From positions 1 to 64,000 of the forward strand of contig JAFSOR010000001.1 of the NCBI GenBank assembly GCA_017446885.1: a DNA stretch of 64,000 nucleotides, written 5' to 3'. The position numbers were made by a program, and so were the translations under genes. Of the stretch, positions 10,105 through 18,679 are shown in pieces. Every line of letters starts with the position of its first letter. The stretch's first letter is position 1. The stretch comes from Spirochaetia bacterium. Lineage in GTDB: Bacteria; Spirochaetota; Spirochaetia; CADAEX01. The notes beneath the pieces are model-generated. The model saw nothing but the letters and a program-made list of their open reading frames with translations. It ran no database searches and was not told where the DNA came from.

Positions 10105-10386
10105 TTAGTCTTCTTCTGGTCCTGTTTCTGTTGAATCGTCTTTCGCGTAGGCTTCAAGGATCTTTTCCTGCATTTTTGCTCTGAACTCTGGAGAGATTGG
10201 ATGTGCCACGTCCCTGTACTCACCGGTCTGAGTCTTCCGGCTTGGCATGGCAATGAATGCACCATCCTTACCATCGATGATCTTCAGGTTGTGAACCACA
10301 AAACAATCGTCGAAAGTAACGTTTACATACGCTTTGAGCTTGCCTTCTGCCGTGGCCTTCCGAATCTTGATATCAGTGATTTCCAT
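10105..10386 (-). CDS. spoVG: SpoVG-family regulator
   Basis: 93-aa protein with the SpoVG core: [10 protein letters not shown] at the start and a [11 protein letters not shown]-like helix near residues 60-70. SpoVG proteins are small nucleic-acid-binding regulators; in spirochaetes such as Borrelia a SpoVG binds DNA and RNA. The C-terminal tail is acidic (STETGPEED). A GGGGG Shine-Dalgarno lies about ten bases before the ATG and a promoter lies upstream. No terminator separates it from tRNA-Gln. Confidence 0.93.
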   Translation of the reverse strand: MEITDIKIRKATAEGKLKAYVNVTFDDCFVVHNLKIIDGKDGAFIAMPSRKTQTGEYRDVAHPISPEFRAKMQEKILEAYAKDDSTETGPEED

Positions 10387-10446
10387 AATACAAAACCCCC
10401 TATTTTGTATCTAAATAAAGCAGGGGTTTTCCCGCTCTACTATAAA

Positions 10447-10476
10447 ATTTTATCATACATTTTCTAAAAGTGTAAA
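10447..10476 (-). promoter_or_regulatory. promoter for spoVG
   Basis: TTTACA (10476-10471) and TAAAAT (10452-10447) are 18 bases apart on the minus strand, in a very AT-rich 157-base gap after rsfS. A start near 10440 gives a leader of about 50 bases. Confidence 0.5.
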
Positions 10477-10543
10477 AAAATTTTCAAAAATTACAAAATA
10501 TTATATGTTTTTGATTTTATATTACTTTTTTGAATTTGAGGAA

Positions 10544-10888
10544 TCAGATTTTCTTGCCGTTGAACCAGAGTTTTTCCAGGTTGTAGAACTCCCTTGCCTC
10601 CTGGTTCATAAGGTGGATTACCACATAGCCGCAGTCAAGCAGAACCCACCGCTCATCGTCGGCTTTCTTATGGTGGTGGAACAGAAGAAGCCCCTTGTCA
10701 TCGATAAGTTTGTAGAGCTGGCTTAGAAGACCGCGCAGATGCCCTGAGCTGGTGACAGTGGTTATGATGAAATAATCGGTCCAGCTGTTAAGTTCCGAAA
10801 TATCCAGAACCACAGTATCCTGTCCATTATGCTCATTTATGAAATCCGCAATTTCTTTAACAGTTTTTTCATTTGCATTGTCTGCCAT
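10544..10888 (-). CDS. rsfS: ribosomal silencing factor RsfS
   Basis: 114-aa RsfS/YbeB/Iojap family protein that binds L14 on the 50S subunit and blocks subunit joining in starvation. The DISELNSWTDYFIITT-like core is typical. The start at 10888 is chosen because AAGGA lies about six bases upstream; a TTG one codon earlier is possible. The gene overlaps the LCP gene by about 20 bases and is the last of the rplU operon. Confidence 0.93.
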   Translation of the reverse strand: MADNANEKTVKEIADFINEHNGQDTVVLDISELNSWTDYFIITTVTSSGHLRGLLSQLYKLIDDKGLLLFHHHKKADDERWVLLDCGYVVIHLMNQEAREFYNLEKLWFNGKKI

Positions 10889-12032
10889 CAAAGTCCTTCC
10901 CTAAAATTATTGTTATGGTTCCCTCAGTACCGTTTTCTGTCTGTATGTTCCTGCACTTTATAACGCGTGCAACCCGTTCCAGTATTGAACTGTCGTTCCT
11001 GTGCCCTATTATGATTGTGGCTTCCACATTGCTTTCTTCGGCATTGCCAACTGAGGTGACATTGTACCCCAGGCTGCGGTAAGTACTTGAGGTGCGCTGT
11101 GCAAGGCCGCTCACTGTGGTGCCGTTGAGTATAGCGATATTCAAGTTGCTTCCCTCTATAATATTTGTATTGCCCAGGGCCTCCACAATCTGCTTGAGCC
11201 CCTCTTTAAGCAGGTTTCCATTATAATGGGGGAACAGCATCTCCTTGTCGTCCACTGTCTTCTTGTCGCCCAGAACGCGGTGGAAAATCATGCGCGGACA
11301 GTCTGCATTTGAAATTTCTGCAAGGAAAGATTTAAGCCCCAGCTGCCCCATATTGGTGTCCATGTTCTTGTAAAAAATAGGGAACACCTCTTTCATAAGG
11401 AGCAGATCCTTGTTGGCACCCAGGGCGCTTACAAAGGTCTGTATAAGCTTCTGATGGCTTGAGGAAAGCTCCGAATCTTTATTATTAAGCTCCTCGTTGA
11501 GTATGTATTCTATAACCTTGTCGCCGTCCAGCTTATGCCTTCCACCAGGAAGCAGCACTGTGTCTGACAGGGTTTCGTGGCGCAGCACAGGAGTGCCTAT
11601 GACAAAATCAAGGCCCCCCAGAAGATCGACGCAGTTCTTGAATTCCTCAAGCTCAAAGTCGAAATAGAACGGTATGGAAAGGCCAGTCTCCACCTCTATC
11701 TTCTTGATATACTGTTCGGGCTTACCCTTTTTATAAAGCACATCGAGCCGGTCTACCCTGGAAAGGGATTTTATTAGCGACCCGTAGTTGGCAGGAATAT
11801 CTATGACCGCAGCCCTGTGGGTCCCGGGATGATAGATAAGCACCTCGGAGAAAAGGATAGCCTTATTGGATGTGATGTTGAATATAAATGCTACGCTGTT
11901 GCCAGCGGAAAGCTTTTTCTGAACATTGTCTTCCCTTACGCTCAAGGAGATGAATATGACAGTTGCCAGAAGCACCAGAAGAATAAGAAGAAGTATGATA
12001 TTGCTCTTTGCAAAAAGTTTTTTATTCCGCAT
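10869..12032 (-). CDS. LytR_CpsA_Psr (LCP) family protein with LytR_C domain
   Basis: 387-aa membrane-anchored protein with one TM at about residues 11-31. An LCP-like extracytoplasmic domain follows (IPANYG near 85, FDFELEEF and LLGGLDFVIGTPV, LPGGRHKLDGDKVIEY), then a C-terminal LytR_C domain (NIAILNGTTVSGLAQRTS onward). LCP enzymes attach polymers to peptidoglycan in Gram-positives; the substrate in a spirochaete is unknown. The start at 12032 has AAGGAG seven bases upstream, which beats an upstream in-frame ATG at 12074. It overlaps yqeK by 11 bases. Confidence 0.8.
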   Translation of the reverse strand: MRNKKLFAKSNIILLLILLVLLATVIFISLSVREDNVQKKLSAGNSVAFIFNITSNKAILFSEVLIYHPGTHRAAVIDIPANYGSLIKSLSRVDRLDVLYKKGKPEQYIKKIEVETGLSIPFYFDFELEEFKNCVDLLGGLDFVIGTPVLRHETLSDTVLLPGGRHKLDGDKVIEYILNEELNNKDSELSSSHQKLIQTFVSALGANKDLLLMKEVFPIFYKNMDTNMGQLGLKSFLAEISNADCPRMIFHRVLGDKKTVDDKEMLFPHYNGNLLKEGLKQIVEALGNTNIIEGSNLNIAILNGTTVSGLAQRTSSTYRSLGYNVTSVGNAEESNVEATIIIGHRNDSSILERVARVIKCRNIQTENGTEGTITIILGKDFDGRQCK

Positions 12033-12612
12033 GCTCAAGCTCCTTCTTAAGTTCCAGGGCATAGGGGTCCACACCCTTTCCCTTGGATGCCAGATGGTTC
12101 AGGGTGCCCATAAGCACTGCATAGACCATGCCGTCCAGATCAAGGCCTTCAAGGCTTGACAAGAATTCAGGTGTTATATGCTTGCGTTCGGGTTCGATGT
12201 AATCGGCCACAAAAAGAATCTTGGCCAGGGTCTTCATGCCAGATGTCCCTGTTGTATGAGCCTGAAGGGCAGCAAGAACATCAAGGTCCTCTATGCCGAA
12301 CTGATTTTTAAGCACCATAGCCCCTGCCCTGCCGTGAAGCAGCACTGGAGAATGCAGATCAAGCTCCCGTATAGGCATGCCATCCTTGGAAGCCCATTCT
12401 ACAAGCTCTTCCTTTGAGTATTCCCGGGCTATGTCATGCACCAGGCCGGTAAAGAAAGCACGCTTTGGGTCGCAGCCGAACTTAGATGCCAGAGTGCGGC
12501 ATGTGTTGGCTGTGGAGACAGAATGGGAATAGCGTGATGGAGAAAGATGACTTTTAAGGTAGCTGTCCATCTTGGAAACGAATGAATCATCTGTAAAATC
12601 GGCGCTGTTCAA
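12022..12612 (-). CDS. yqeK: YqeK-type HD phosphohydrolase (Ap4A hydrolase)
   Basis: 196-aa HD-domain protein. The metal ligands are visible as His30 (RYSHSV), His59-Asp60 (LVHD) and a later His/Asp set (LLHGRAGA, AHTTG, FVADYIEP). YqeK enzymes cleave diadenosine tetraphosphate symmetrically to two ADP. It follows nadD, its usual partner, with a 26-base overlap. Confidence 0.88.
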   Translation of the reverse strand: MNSADFTDDSFVSKMDSYLKSHLSPSRYSHSVSTANTCRTLASKFGCDPKRAFFTGLVHDIAREYSKEELVEWASKDGMPIRELDLHSPVLLHGRAGAMVLKNQFGIEDLDVLAALQAHTTGTSGMKTLAKILFVADYIEPERKHITPEFLSSLEGLDLDGMVYAVLMGTLNHLASKGKGVDPYALELKKELEHAE

Positions 12613-13156
12613 TTATCTCCCTCACTTTCTCGGGAACCAGGTACCGGATAGGATACCCGCTTTTAACCCGGTCACGTATCTCTGTAGATGATATCGGCAA
12701 CATTTTGTTTTTTATGTAGAAATCTGGATAATCTGATGCTATGGGATTCTCTGTGTTACGGCGCACCACAATCAGATCCACCAGCTTTTTAATCTCGTCC
12801 GGCTTTTTCCAGGTGCCAAAGCCGCTTAAAAGGTCGTCGCCTATAATAAAGCCCGGCTTGCCTGTTATGTCGTAGTGGTCAAGGATATAGTGGATGGTGT
12901 CTATGCTGTAGGTCACACCACCACGCTTTATGTCGCAGTCCTCCACTATGCAGCCAGGGATATCGTCCACGGCGGCATGCAGCATTAAAAGCCGCTCCTG
13001 TGGGGTAATAAGGGTGTGGTTCTCTTTATGGGATGCTATGTTTGCAGGAACCAGGATGGCCCGCTGGTAGCCCAGCTGGTACATGACTTCCTGCACTATG
13101 AAAAGATGTCCTGTATGGACCGGGTTGAAGCTGCCGCCGAAAATAAAGGTTCTCAT
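12587..13156 (-). CDS. nadD: nicotinate-mononucleotide adenylyltransferase
   Basis: 189-aa nucleotidyltransferase. The GGSFNPVHTGH motif (7-17) with HxGH and the C-terminal ISSTEIR signature are present. It makes nicotinate adenine dinucleotide from NaMN and ATP in NAD synthesis. Its start overlaps the obgE stop by four bases. Confidence 0.93.
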   Translation of the reverse strand: MRTFIFGGSFNPVHTGHLFIVQEVMYQLGYQRAILVPANIASHKENHTLITPQERLLMLHAAVDDIPGCIVEDCDIKRGGVTYSIDTIHYILDHYDITGKPGFIIGDDLLSGFGTWKKPDEIKKLVDLIVVRRNTENPIASDYPDFYIKNKMLPISSTEIRDRVKSGYPIRYLVPEKVREIIEQRRFYR

Positions 13157-14142
13157 TCTTCCTGCAGCACCAGCCTTGAGAAAATATCTTTTATCTTATC
13201 AAGCCCTAAGCCCGAGAATACAGAAATTCCGTGAATCTCTTCCTGCGGATATTTTTTCATAAGATTATCAAGGGCTTCGGAACTTCCTTCTGCATCCATC
13301 TTGGTAGCCAATATGACCCGTTTACGGGAAGCAAGCTCGGGCGAGAATGCCTTAAGCTCGCTTAAAAGAATCTCAAATGCATCCAGGTAGTTTTCCTGCG
13401 ATACATCGATAAGGAACAGAAGCCCCCTGGTCCGGGCAATATGCTTAAGGAACCGTATTCCAAGCCCAGCCCCCTGCGATGCCCCCTCTATGATTCCAGG
13501 GATGTCGGCAAGTACTATATCCTGGTCGTCCAGGGCATAGACACCAAGGTTTGGAATCTTGGTTGTGAACGGATAGCTGCCCACCCTGGGGTTGGCATTG
13601 GTCAGCCGGCCCAGCAGCGTGGATTTGCCAGCGTTAGGAAACCCTACAAAGCCTATGTCGGCTATAATGTTGATTTCTATGATTATTTTGCGGCTCTGGC
13701 CTGGAAGTCCAGGCTGTGCAAACCGTGGTGTCTGGTGGCGGGATGTGGCAAAGTTCATATTGCCAAGACCACCCTTGCCCCCTTTAAGGAACACCCAGTC
13801 GCTTTCATCCTGGGCAAAGTCGTGGAGAACCTCGCCTGTCTCGAAGTCTTTGATTATGGCTCCGGGCGGCAGCACTATAACGGCATCCTCCCCGTCGGCA
13901 CCGTGTTTCTTGCGTCCTTCGCCGGGACGTCCATTGCCGGCATTTATGATACGCTTGTACCTGAGGTGTGCTAATGTCCTAAGATTTCTTTTAATCTGGA
14001 ATACGACATCACCGCCCTTTCCGCCGTCGCCGCCGTCGGGACCGCCTTTGGGAATATACTTTTCCCGCCTTAAAGAAACACAACCGGCTCCGCCTTTACC
14101 GGAGCCGACTTCTAGTGATGTCTCGTCTACAAAACCACGCAC
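13153..14142 (-). CDS. obgE: GTPase ObgE/CgtA
   Basis: 329-aa Obg GTPase. The glycine-rich Obg fold covers residues 1-158. The G domain starts with GFPNAGKST (167-175), with DIPGIIEGA as switch/G3 and TKMD as G4. The usual C-terminal OCT domain is missing or minimal, as in short Obg proteins. It acts in 50S assembly and stress signalling. It sits 15 bases after rpmA, the classic rplU-rpmA-obg order. Confidence 0.95.
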   Translation of the reverse strand: MRGFVDETSLEVGSGKGGAGCVSLRREKYIPKGGPDGGDGGKGGDVVFQIKRNLRTLAHLRYKRIINAGNGRPGEGRKKHGADGEDAVIVLPPGAIIKDFETGEVLHDFAQDESDWVFLKGGKGGLGNMNFATSRHQTPRFAQPGLPGQSRKIIIEINIIADIGFVGFPNAGKSTLLGRLTNANPRVGSYPFTTKIPNLGVYALDDQDIVLADIPGIIEGASQGAGLGIRFLKHIARTRGLLFLIDVSQENYLDAFEILLSELKAFSPELASRKRVILATKMDAEGSSEALDNLMKKYPQEEIHGISVFSGLGLDKIKDIFSRLVLQEE

Positions 14143-14157
14143 AATAGTTTTAAAAAA

Positions 14158-14421
14158 TTATTCTGCTACTTCTACTTTTTCGATACTGATGAATTTTCTG
14201 CCCTGTCTCTGATGGAATTTGACAGTTCCAGTCTCTTTGGCAAAAATAGTGTGGTCTTTTCCAAGGCCAGCGTTCTCGCCAGGATGGAATTCAGTACCTT
14301 TCTGTCTTACAATGATGGAACCAGCAGAAACAAGTTCGCCGCCGAATTTCTTGACGCCCAGTCTCTGTGCATTTGAGTCTCTTCCGTTTCTTGAGCTTCC
14401 GCCACCTTTCTTATGTGCCAT
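14158..14421 (-). CDS. rpmA: 50S ribosomal protein L27
   Basis: 87-aa L27. It begins [16 protein letters not shown], typical of forms whose N-terminus reaches the peptidyl-transferase centre without a cleaved pre-sequence. It lies 6 bases after rplU. Confidence 0.96.
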   Translation of the reverse strand: MAHKKGGGSSRNGRDSNAQRLGVKKFGGELVSAGSIIVRQKGTEFHPGENAGLGKDHTIFAKETGTVKFHQRQGRKFISIEKVEVAE

Positions 14422-14427
14422 ATTCTA

Positions 14428-14742
14428 TTACCCCTCGATAATGTCTGTAACTTTTACAATTGTATACTGAGCTCTGTGACCTCTGGTCCGCTTGTAATTC
14501 TTTCTTCTCTTATACTTCATTACAACGACCTTTGTATCCTTGATCTGGTCCTCTACAGTTCCGGTAACCTTTGCTCCTGCAATATACGGAGTTCCGATCT
14601 TCTGTGTGCCGTCACCGCTTATGAGCATGATTTCGGTGAAATCAAGAGATGCACCCTTCTCAGCGTCGATTCTGTCCATTCTGAGAAGCGCTCCCTTCTC
14701 AGCCTTGTACTGTTTGCCTTTCATATCAATAAGAGCGTACAT
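14428..14742 (-). CDS. rplU: 50S ribosomal protein L21
   Basis: 104-aa L21 (MYALIDMKGKQYKAEKG at the N-terminus; a KRRKNYKRTRGHRAQYT-like basic C-terminal segment that contacts 23S rRNA). It is the first gene of the operon, with a promoter about 40-65 bases upstream and AGG ahead of the ATG. Confidence 0.96.
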   Translation of the reverse strand: MYALIDMKGKQYKAEKGALLRMDRIDAEKGASLDFTEIMLISGDGTQKIGTPYIAGAKVTGTVEDQIKDTKVVVMKYKRRKNYKRTRGHRAQYTIVKVTDIIEG

Positions 14743-14778
14743 TTTTCTTACCTACTAATAATAAAATTTCGTTCTATA

Positions 14779-14808
14779 TTTATAAAATAAAACCTTGCAT
14801 AAGGTCAA
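14779..14808 (-). promoter_or_regulatory. promoter for the rplU-rpmA-obgE operon
   Basis: TTGACC (14808-14803) and TATAAA (14784-14779) are 18 bases apart on the minus strand. This lies in the 91-base gap after purU. Confidence 0.55.
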
Positions 14809-14833
14809 GTGGGTATGCAGGCTGTTTTTTCAC

Positions 14834-15679
14834 TTACTCTATAATAAATGTCCTGCCGCTGTAGAAGAATATGCTGTGGGACAGGTACCGCCGCACCGAT
14901 TCATACAGCACACGCCGCTCCACATCCTTGCCCATCCGGGTGAATTCCTCCACCGAACAGGTGTCTGCCACACGGATGACATCCTGGAATATTATAGGTC
15001 CCTGGTCCAGGTCTGCTGTGGCAAAGTGGCCTGTGGCACCGATTATCTTTACACCTTTCTGCCAGGCCTGATGGTAGGGTTTTGCCCCCTTGAATGCAGG
15101 CAGGAAGCCGTGGTGTATGTTTATGACACGGTTGTTCCAGCGGCTGCAGAAATCGGCAGAAAGCACCTGCATGTACCGGGCCAGTATGACCAGCTCTATA
15201 TTGTACTGCCTTAAGATTTCCTCAAGGTCTTTCTCGTATTCCTCCTTTCCCTTGGCTGTATCCACCTGGAAGAAAGGTATATGGAACGATGTGGCTATGT
15301 GGGCCAGCTCCGAATGGTTTGAGATTATTACAGGAATCTCGCAGTCAAGCTCGCCGTCGGCATGCTTTAATAAAAGCTCGTAAAGGCAGTGGCTGGTCTT
15401 GGAGACCAGTATGGCAACCCTTTTCTTGATGCCCCGGTTGAAGATATGCCATTTCATGGAGAACTGCTCCCCCACCTTGCCGAACTCCTTCTGGAAGTTA
15501 TCTTCGGAAAAGCCCTCCTGCCCTACAAACACTATGCGGCAGAAGAACATGCCTATATCTACAGCTGTATGCTGTGCCAAATTGATGATATTGCCCCGGC
15601 TTGAGGCTATGCAGTTGGTTATGGCGGCAATAATTCCGCTCTGGTCTGGACATGTTACAGTAAGAATATATGAGCTCAT
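14834..15679 (-). CDS. purU: formyltetrahydrofolate deformylase
   Basis: 281-aa PurU. An N-terminal ACT domain (about 1-80) precedes the formyltransferase-fold domain, with the HHGFLPAFKGAKPYHQA segment and the GATGHFAT and DQGPII motifs. The expected reaction is 10-formyl-THF plus water to formate and THF. The true start is the ATG at 15679 (MSSYILTV), not the longer in-frame ORF. No Shine-Dalgarno is visible, but TATACT ends six bases upstream, suggesting a leaderless start 14 bases after the preceding gene. Confidence 0.92.
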   Translation of the reverse strand: MSSYILTVTCPDQSGIIAAITNCIASSRGNIINLAQHTAVDIGMFFCRIVFVGQEGFSEDNFQKEFGKVGEQFSMKWHIFNRGIKKRVAILVSKTSHCLYELLLKHADGELDCEIPVIISNHSELAHIATSFHIPFFQVDTAKGKEEYEKDLEEILRQYNIELVILARYMQVLSADFCSRWNNRVINIHHGFLPAFKGAKPYHQAWQKGVKIIGATGHFATADLDQGPIIFQDVIRVADTCSVEEFTRMGKDVERRVLYESVRRYLSHSIFFYSGRTFIIE

Positions 15680-15685
15680 AATATC

Positions 15686-15691
15686 AGTATA
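15686..15691 (-). promoter_or_regulatory. -10 element, possible leaderless purU start
   Basis: TATACT on the minus strand ends six bases before the purU ATG, which would place transcription start at the A of ATG. The -35 region is weak. Confidence 0.4.
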
Positions 15692-15693
15692 TA

Positions 15694-16803
15694 TTAAAAA
15701 CGGAGGGTTATTCCAGCCCCCAGCAGAAATCCTCCATAGTTGGAGTATTCGTCGTCGTGGTCGGCCAGCCATTTGGAATAGCCTGCCTCAAGGCCAAACT
15801 TAAGCCAGTCCATAGGGGTAATTTCGGCTAAAAGCTTGACGCTTCCGCCAGTATAGCGCCAGTCGTCGTCTGCATATCCCCGTCCTATATAAATGATGCT
15901 TGAAAGGTCCAGATACCCCAGGTGCCACATGGTCTTAAGGCCCCCGTAGATATTCCAGCAGTTGTCATCAAGACCGTTTATATACTCTGTTCCTGCCAGG
16001 AAACGGAAGAACCTGAAGAAACGGAAATATTCAAGATAGCCTCCCATGCAGTTAAGGTTGTCCCCGAAAATCCTGTCGTAGTAGAAGTTGGCGCCTATGC
16101 CAAGCATTCTTACCCTCTCAACACCATCGCCAGCAATAATCTGATCTTTAAGATGAATAGGCTGAGCAAAGGTAACATCATCCTTTACATTGACAGCATA
16201 GAGCTTTCCTATATCCTGCCCGTTACGCTTTGAGAACACATGGAATTCGTCCCCTTTTGCCACCTTGTCCTTTTTGCCGCAGGAAAGTATGTATTCCCCC
16301 GAAACCATGCTGGATACCGTGAACTCGGACGGATGGATTGTTATGGAACCGGCTATGTCTGAAACATGGATAGCTGCATTCCTGAAACACTTGTCCAGGG
16401 CCTCCTCGTCGGTAGTGCCGTTTCCTACAGTTCCAAATGTGTATTCCTTGGGCTCGGCCCCCTCCTGGCATACTGTGTACTGGAAGTGGACTGTAAAGAA
16501 TACTGTGCCTATGCTGTCGGTCTTTTCTACATCGACCACTTTTTTAAAGACAGTGGCACCCCCTTCGCTGTCCAGAGGATAATCGGCAATATTTTCAGAT
16601 ATGAATGGAGCGAATTTGGCAGAGAAGCCGTCGCCCATGAATGGCCGGTCCATCTCGACAAACGACCTGAATTCGCTTATTCCATATGCCTTGGCCTGAT
16701 CAGGAATTGGAAACTCAACTATAGTTATAGGAATCTCGGCATCCTGTGCAAAAGCAATGGCTGAAAGGAAAATAAAGACAGAAAGTAATAGTAATCTTCT
16801 CAC
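15694..16803 (-). CDS. exported protein, possible outer-membrane beta-barrel
   Basis: 369 residues, no family recognised. The likely start is a GTG at 16803 that overlaps the pepT stop (GTGA). It gives a clean signal peptide ([19 protein letters not shown]). The middle part (about 50-230) is mixed. The last 130 residues alternate aromatic and polar residues as in a small beta-barrel and end in Phe (ITLRF), as many outer-membrane proteins do. FRFFRFFRF at about residue 275 is an odd aromatic repeat. A longer in-frame start at 16875 would bury the signal peptide and is rejected. Function unknown. Confidence 0.7.
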   Translation of the reverse strand: MRRLLLLSVFIFLSAIAFAQDAEIPITIVEFPIPDQAKAYGISEFRSFVEMDRPFMGDGFSAKFAPFISENIADYPLDSEGGATVFKKVVDVEKTDSIGTVFFTVHFQYTVCQEGAEPKEYTFGTVGNGTTDEEALDKCFRNAAIHVSDIAGSITIHPSEFTVSSMVSGEYILSCGKKDKVAKGDEFHVFSKRNGQDIGKLYAVNVKDDVTFAQPIHLKDQIIAGDGVERVRMLGIGANFYYDRIFGDNLNCMGGYLEYFRFFRFFRFLAGTEYINGLDDNCWNIYGGLKTMWHLGYLDLSSIIYIGRGYADDDWRYTGGSVKLLAEITPMDWLKFGLEAGYSKWLADHDDEYSNYGGFLLGAGITLRF

Positions 16804-18038
16804 TGGTCTACCCCTGTGCAGACAAGGTTTATTATAACCTGACAAGCCCGCTCCATCGCAGGGACAGCTACCCACTCAAGCCTGCCGTGGAAATTCTGGC
16901 CTCCAGTAAAGATATTGGGACATGGATGCCCAAGCTCGCTTAACCTGGAACCGTCTGTACCGCCTCGTATGAGCTTATGAACAGGCTTTATGCCAGTCTT
17001 TTCCACCGCCTTCTCAAGGTAAGACAGGCATTTTTTATCCTTATCTATATATTCACTCATGTTGGAATAGCTGTGGGCAATCTCAAGCTCAAAACTGGCC
17101 TTAGGAAAGGTTTTCTTTAATGATTCTGCAATCTGCTCAACAGTTTTTATGCGCCTTTCCATCCCAGATGAATCAAAATCGCGGAGTATAAGGGAAACCT
17201 GGCACTCCTCTATAGATCCTGTTATGCTTACAGGGCAGAAGAAGCCTTCCCTGCCCTCGGTGGTCTCGGGCATCTCGGTTTCTGGCAGCATAGAGAGGAA
17301 CCTGGCCCCCAGCAGACTGGCATTGACCATTTTGCCTTTTGCAGAGCCCGGATGTATCGATACCCCTTTTATTGTAAGTTTTGCGCTGTAGGCGTTGAAG
17401 CATTCAGACTCTATGCAGCCCTCGGTATCGCCATCCACAGTGTATAGGTATTTGGCTTTAATTGATTCCAATGGAAAGTGATCTGTCCCCTGGCCTATCT
17501 CCTCGTCGGGAGTTATGAAAATCTCCATGGAGTTGCGCTTTACATCAGGATGTGTCATGAAGTATGAGGCCGCAGTAACAATCTCGGCTATGCCTGCCTT
17601 GTCATCGGCTCCCAAAAGGGTACTGCCGTCCGAAGTTATGACAGTCTTTCCCTTATACTGGGCAAGAAGCGGATATTCTTCGGGAGAAAGGACAAGATTG
17701 TCTTTAAGCTTTATAGGTTTGCCGTCATATTTCTCATGGATTACAGGTTTGACATCCTTTCCGCTTACCTCGGGCGATGTGTCGGCATGGGATATAAACC
17801 CGAACACTTTTTTACGCTTGACATTGCCTGGGATAAAAGCCCTTAAGTAGCCGTTTGAGCCCACAGAGACATCGGGCACACCCATTTCCTTAAGCTCGGC
17901 AGCAACCATGTTTATAAGTTCAAGCTGTCCATCGGTTGTGGGGCACTTGTCTTTTACAGTATCATCCGATGTGGTTTCGACTCTGACATAGCGGCAGAAC
18001 CGGTCTATCAGCTCCTTTTGAATTTTCTTATCTGCCAT
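16800..18038 (-). CDS. pepT: peptidase T (tripeptide aminopeptidase)
   Basis: 412-aa M20B metallopeptidase. The di-zinc site motifs are [11 protein letters not shown] (His/Asp), [17 protein letters not shown] (catalytic and bridging Glu) and VDGDTEG, with a C-terminal [13 protein letters not shown] (His). It releases N-terminal residues from tripeptides in the cytosol. It overlaps the DnaJ-like gene by 11 bases upstream and the exported protein by four bases downstream. Confidence 0.94.
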   Translation of the reverse strand: MADKKIQKELIDRFCRYVRVETTSDDTVKDKCPTTDGQLELINMVAAELKEMGVPDVSVGSNGYLRAFIPGNVKRKKVFGFISHADTSPEVSGKDVKPVIHEKYDGKPIKLKDNLVLSPEEYPLLAQYKGKTVITSDGSTLLGADDKAGIAEIVTAASYFMTHPDVKRNSMEIFITPDEEIGQGTDHFPLESIKAKYLYTVDGDTEGCIESECFNAYSAKLTIKGVSIHPGSAKGKMVNASLLGARFLSMLPETEMPETTEGREGFFCPVSITGSIEECQVSLILRDFDSSGMERRIKTVEQIAESLKKTFPKASFELEIAHSYSNMSEYIDKDKKCLSYLEKAVEKTGIKPVHKLIRGGTDGSRLSELGHPCPNIFTGGQNFHGRLEWVAVPAMERACQVIINLVCTGVDQ

Positions 18039-18582
18039 CTTTTTTCCCTGTCCGGCCCATCATATCGACAAAGCCTTTTATGACATAGCGGATTCCAAAG
18101 AAGAGCACTGCAAAGCACAGCACTATTCCCATAAAGCCAAGACGGCCGGTAAACCGTGCCAGAACCACAGCGGCAACAAAAATCAGAACGCCGCGTAAAA
18201 CTGCATTCCAGCCCTCCACCGGAACTTTTTCCTTAGGTGCAGCTTTTGGAGCTGAATAAGAGCGCTGGAAGCGGTGTGCATTGAAGAAATAGTTGAAAGC
18301 CCCGATAAAATCGGCAGCTGTATAATTCTCGTACGGATTGTGCCATGTGCTGTCATAGCCTTCCACCCTGCTGCGGAAGACCTGTCCGTCATACTCTGAC
18401 CGCTGTGAGGCATCGCTTAATACTGCATAGGCACTGCTTATCTTCTTAAAGATATATTCAGCCTCGGGATCTCCCGGATTGAAGTCTGGATGATACTTCA
18501 TGGCAAGGTCGTGATAAGCTTTTTTTATCTCATCTGCAGAAGCACTCCGGTTTACCCCCAGAATCTTATACAAATCTTCCAT
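18028..18582 (-). CDS. DnaJ-domain membrane protein
   Basis: 184 residues with a J domain at about 1-70 including the HPD motif ([10 protein letters not shown]). A linker of about 50 residues follows, then two hydrophobic segments (about 130-170). It is not full-length DnaJ: the G/F-rich, zinc and C-terminal domains are absent. It probably stimulates DnaK at the membrane. The start is MEDLYKILG at 18582 (AGGA upstream) rather than the long upstream ORF extension. It is divergent from the HisD-like gene. Confidence 0.85.
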   Translation of the reverse strand: MEDLYKILGVNRSASADEIKKAYHDLAMKYHPDFNPGDPEAEYIFKKISSAYAVLSDASQRSEYDGQVFRSRVEGYDSTWHNPYENYTAADFIGAFNYFFNAHRFQRSYSAPKAAPKEKVPVEGWNAVLRGVLIFVAAVVLARFTGRLGFMGIVLCFAVLFFGIRYVIKGFVDMMGRTGKKDGR

Positions 18583-18679
18583 AACACATCTTCCTATATT
18601 AAAGATAACACATTCTAAAGCGAAAATATAGACGATTATCCCTTTTTTGTTGTAAAATAAAATCAAATTGGAGAAAACA

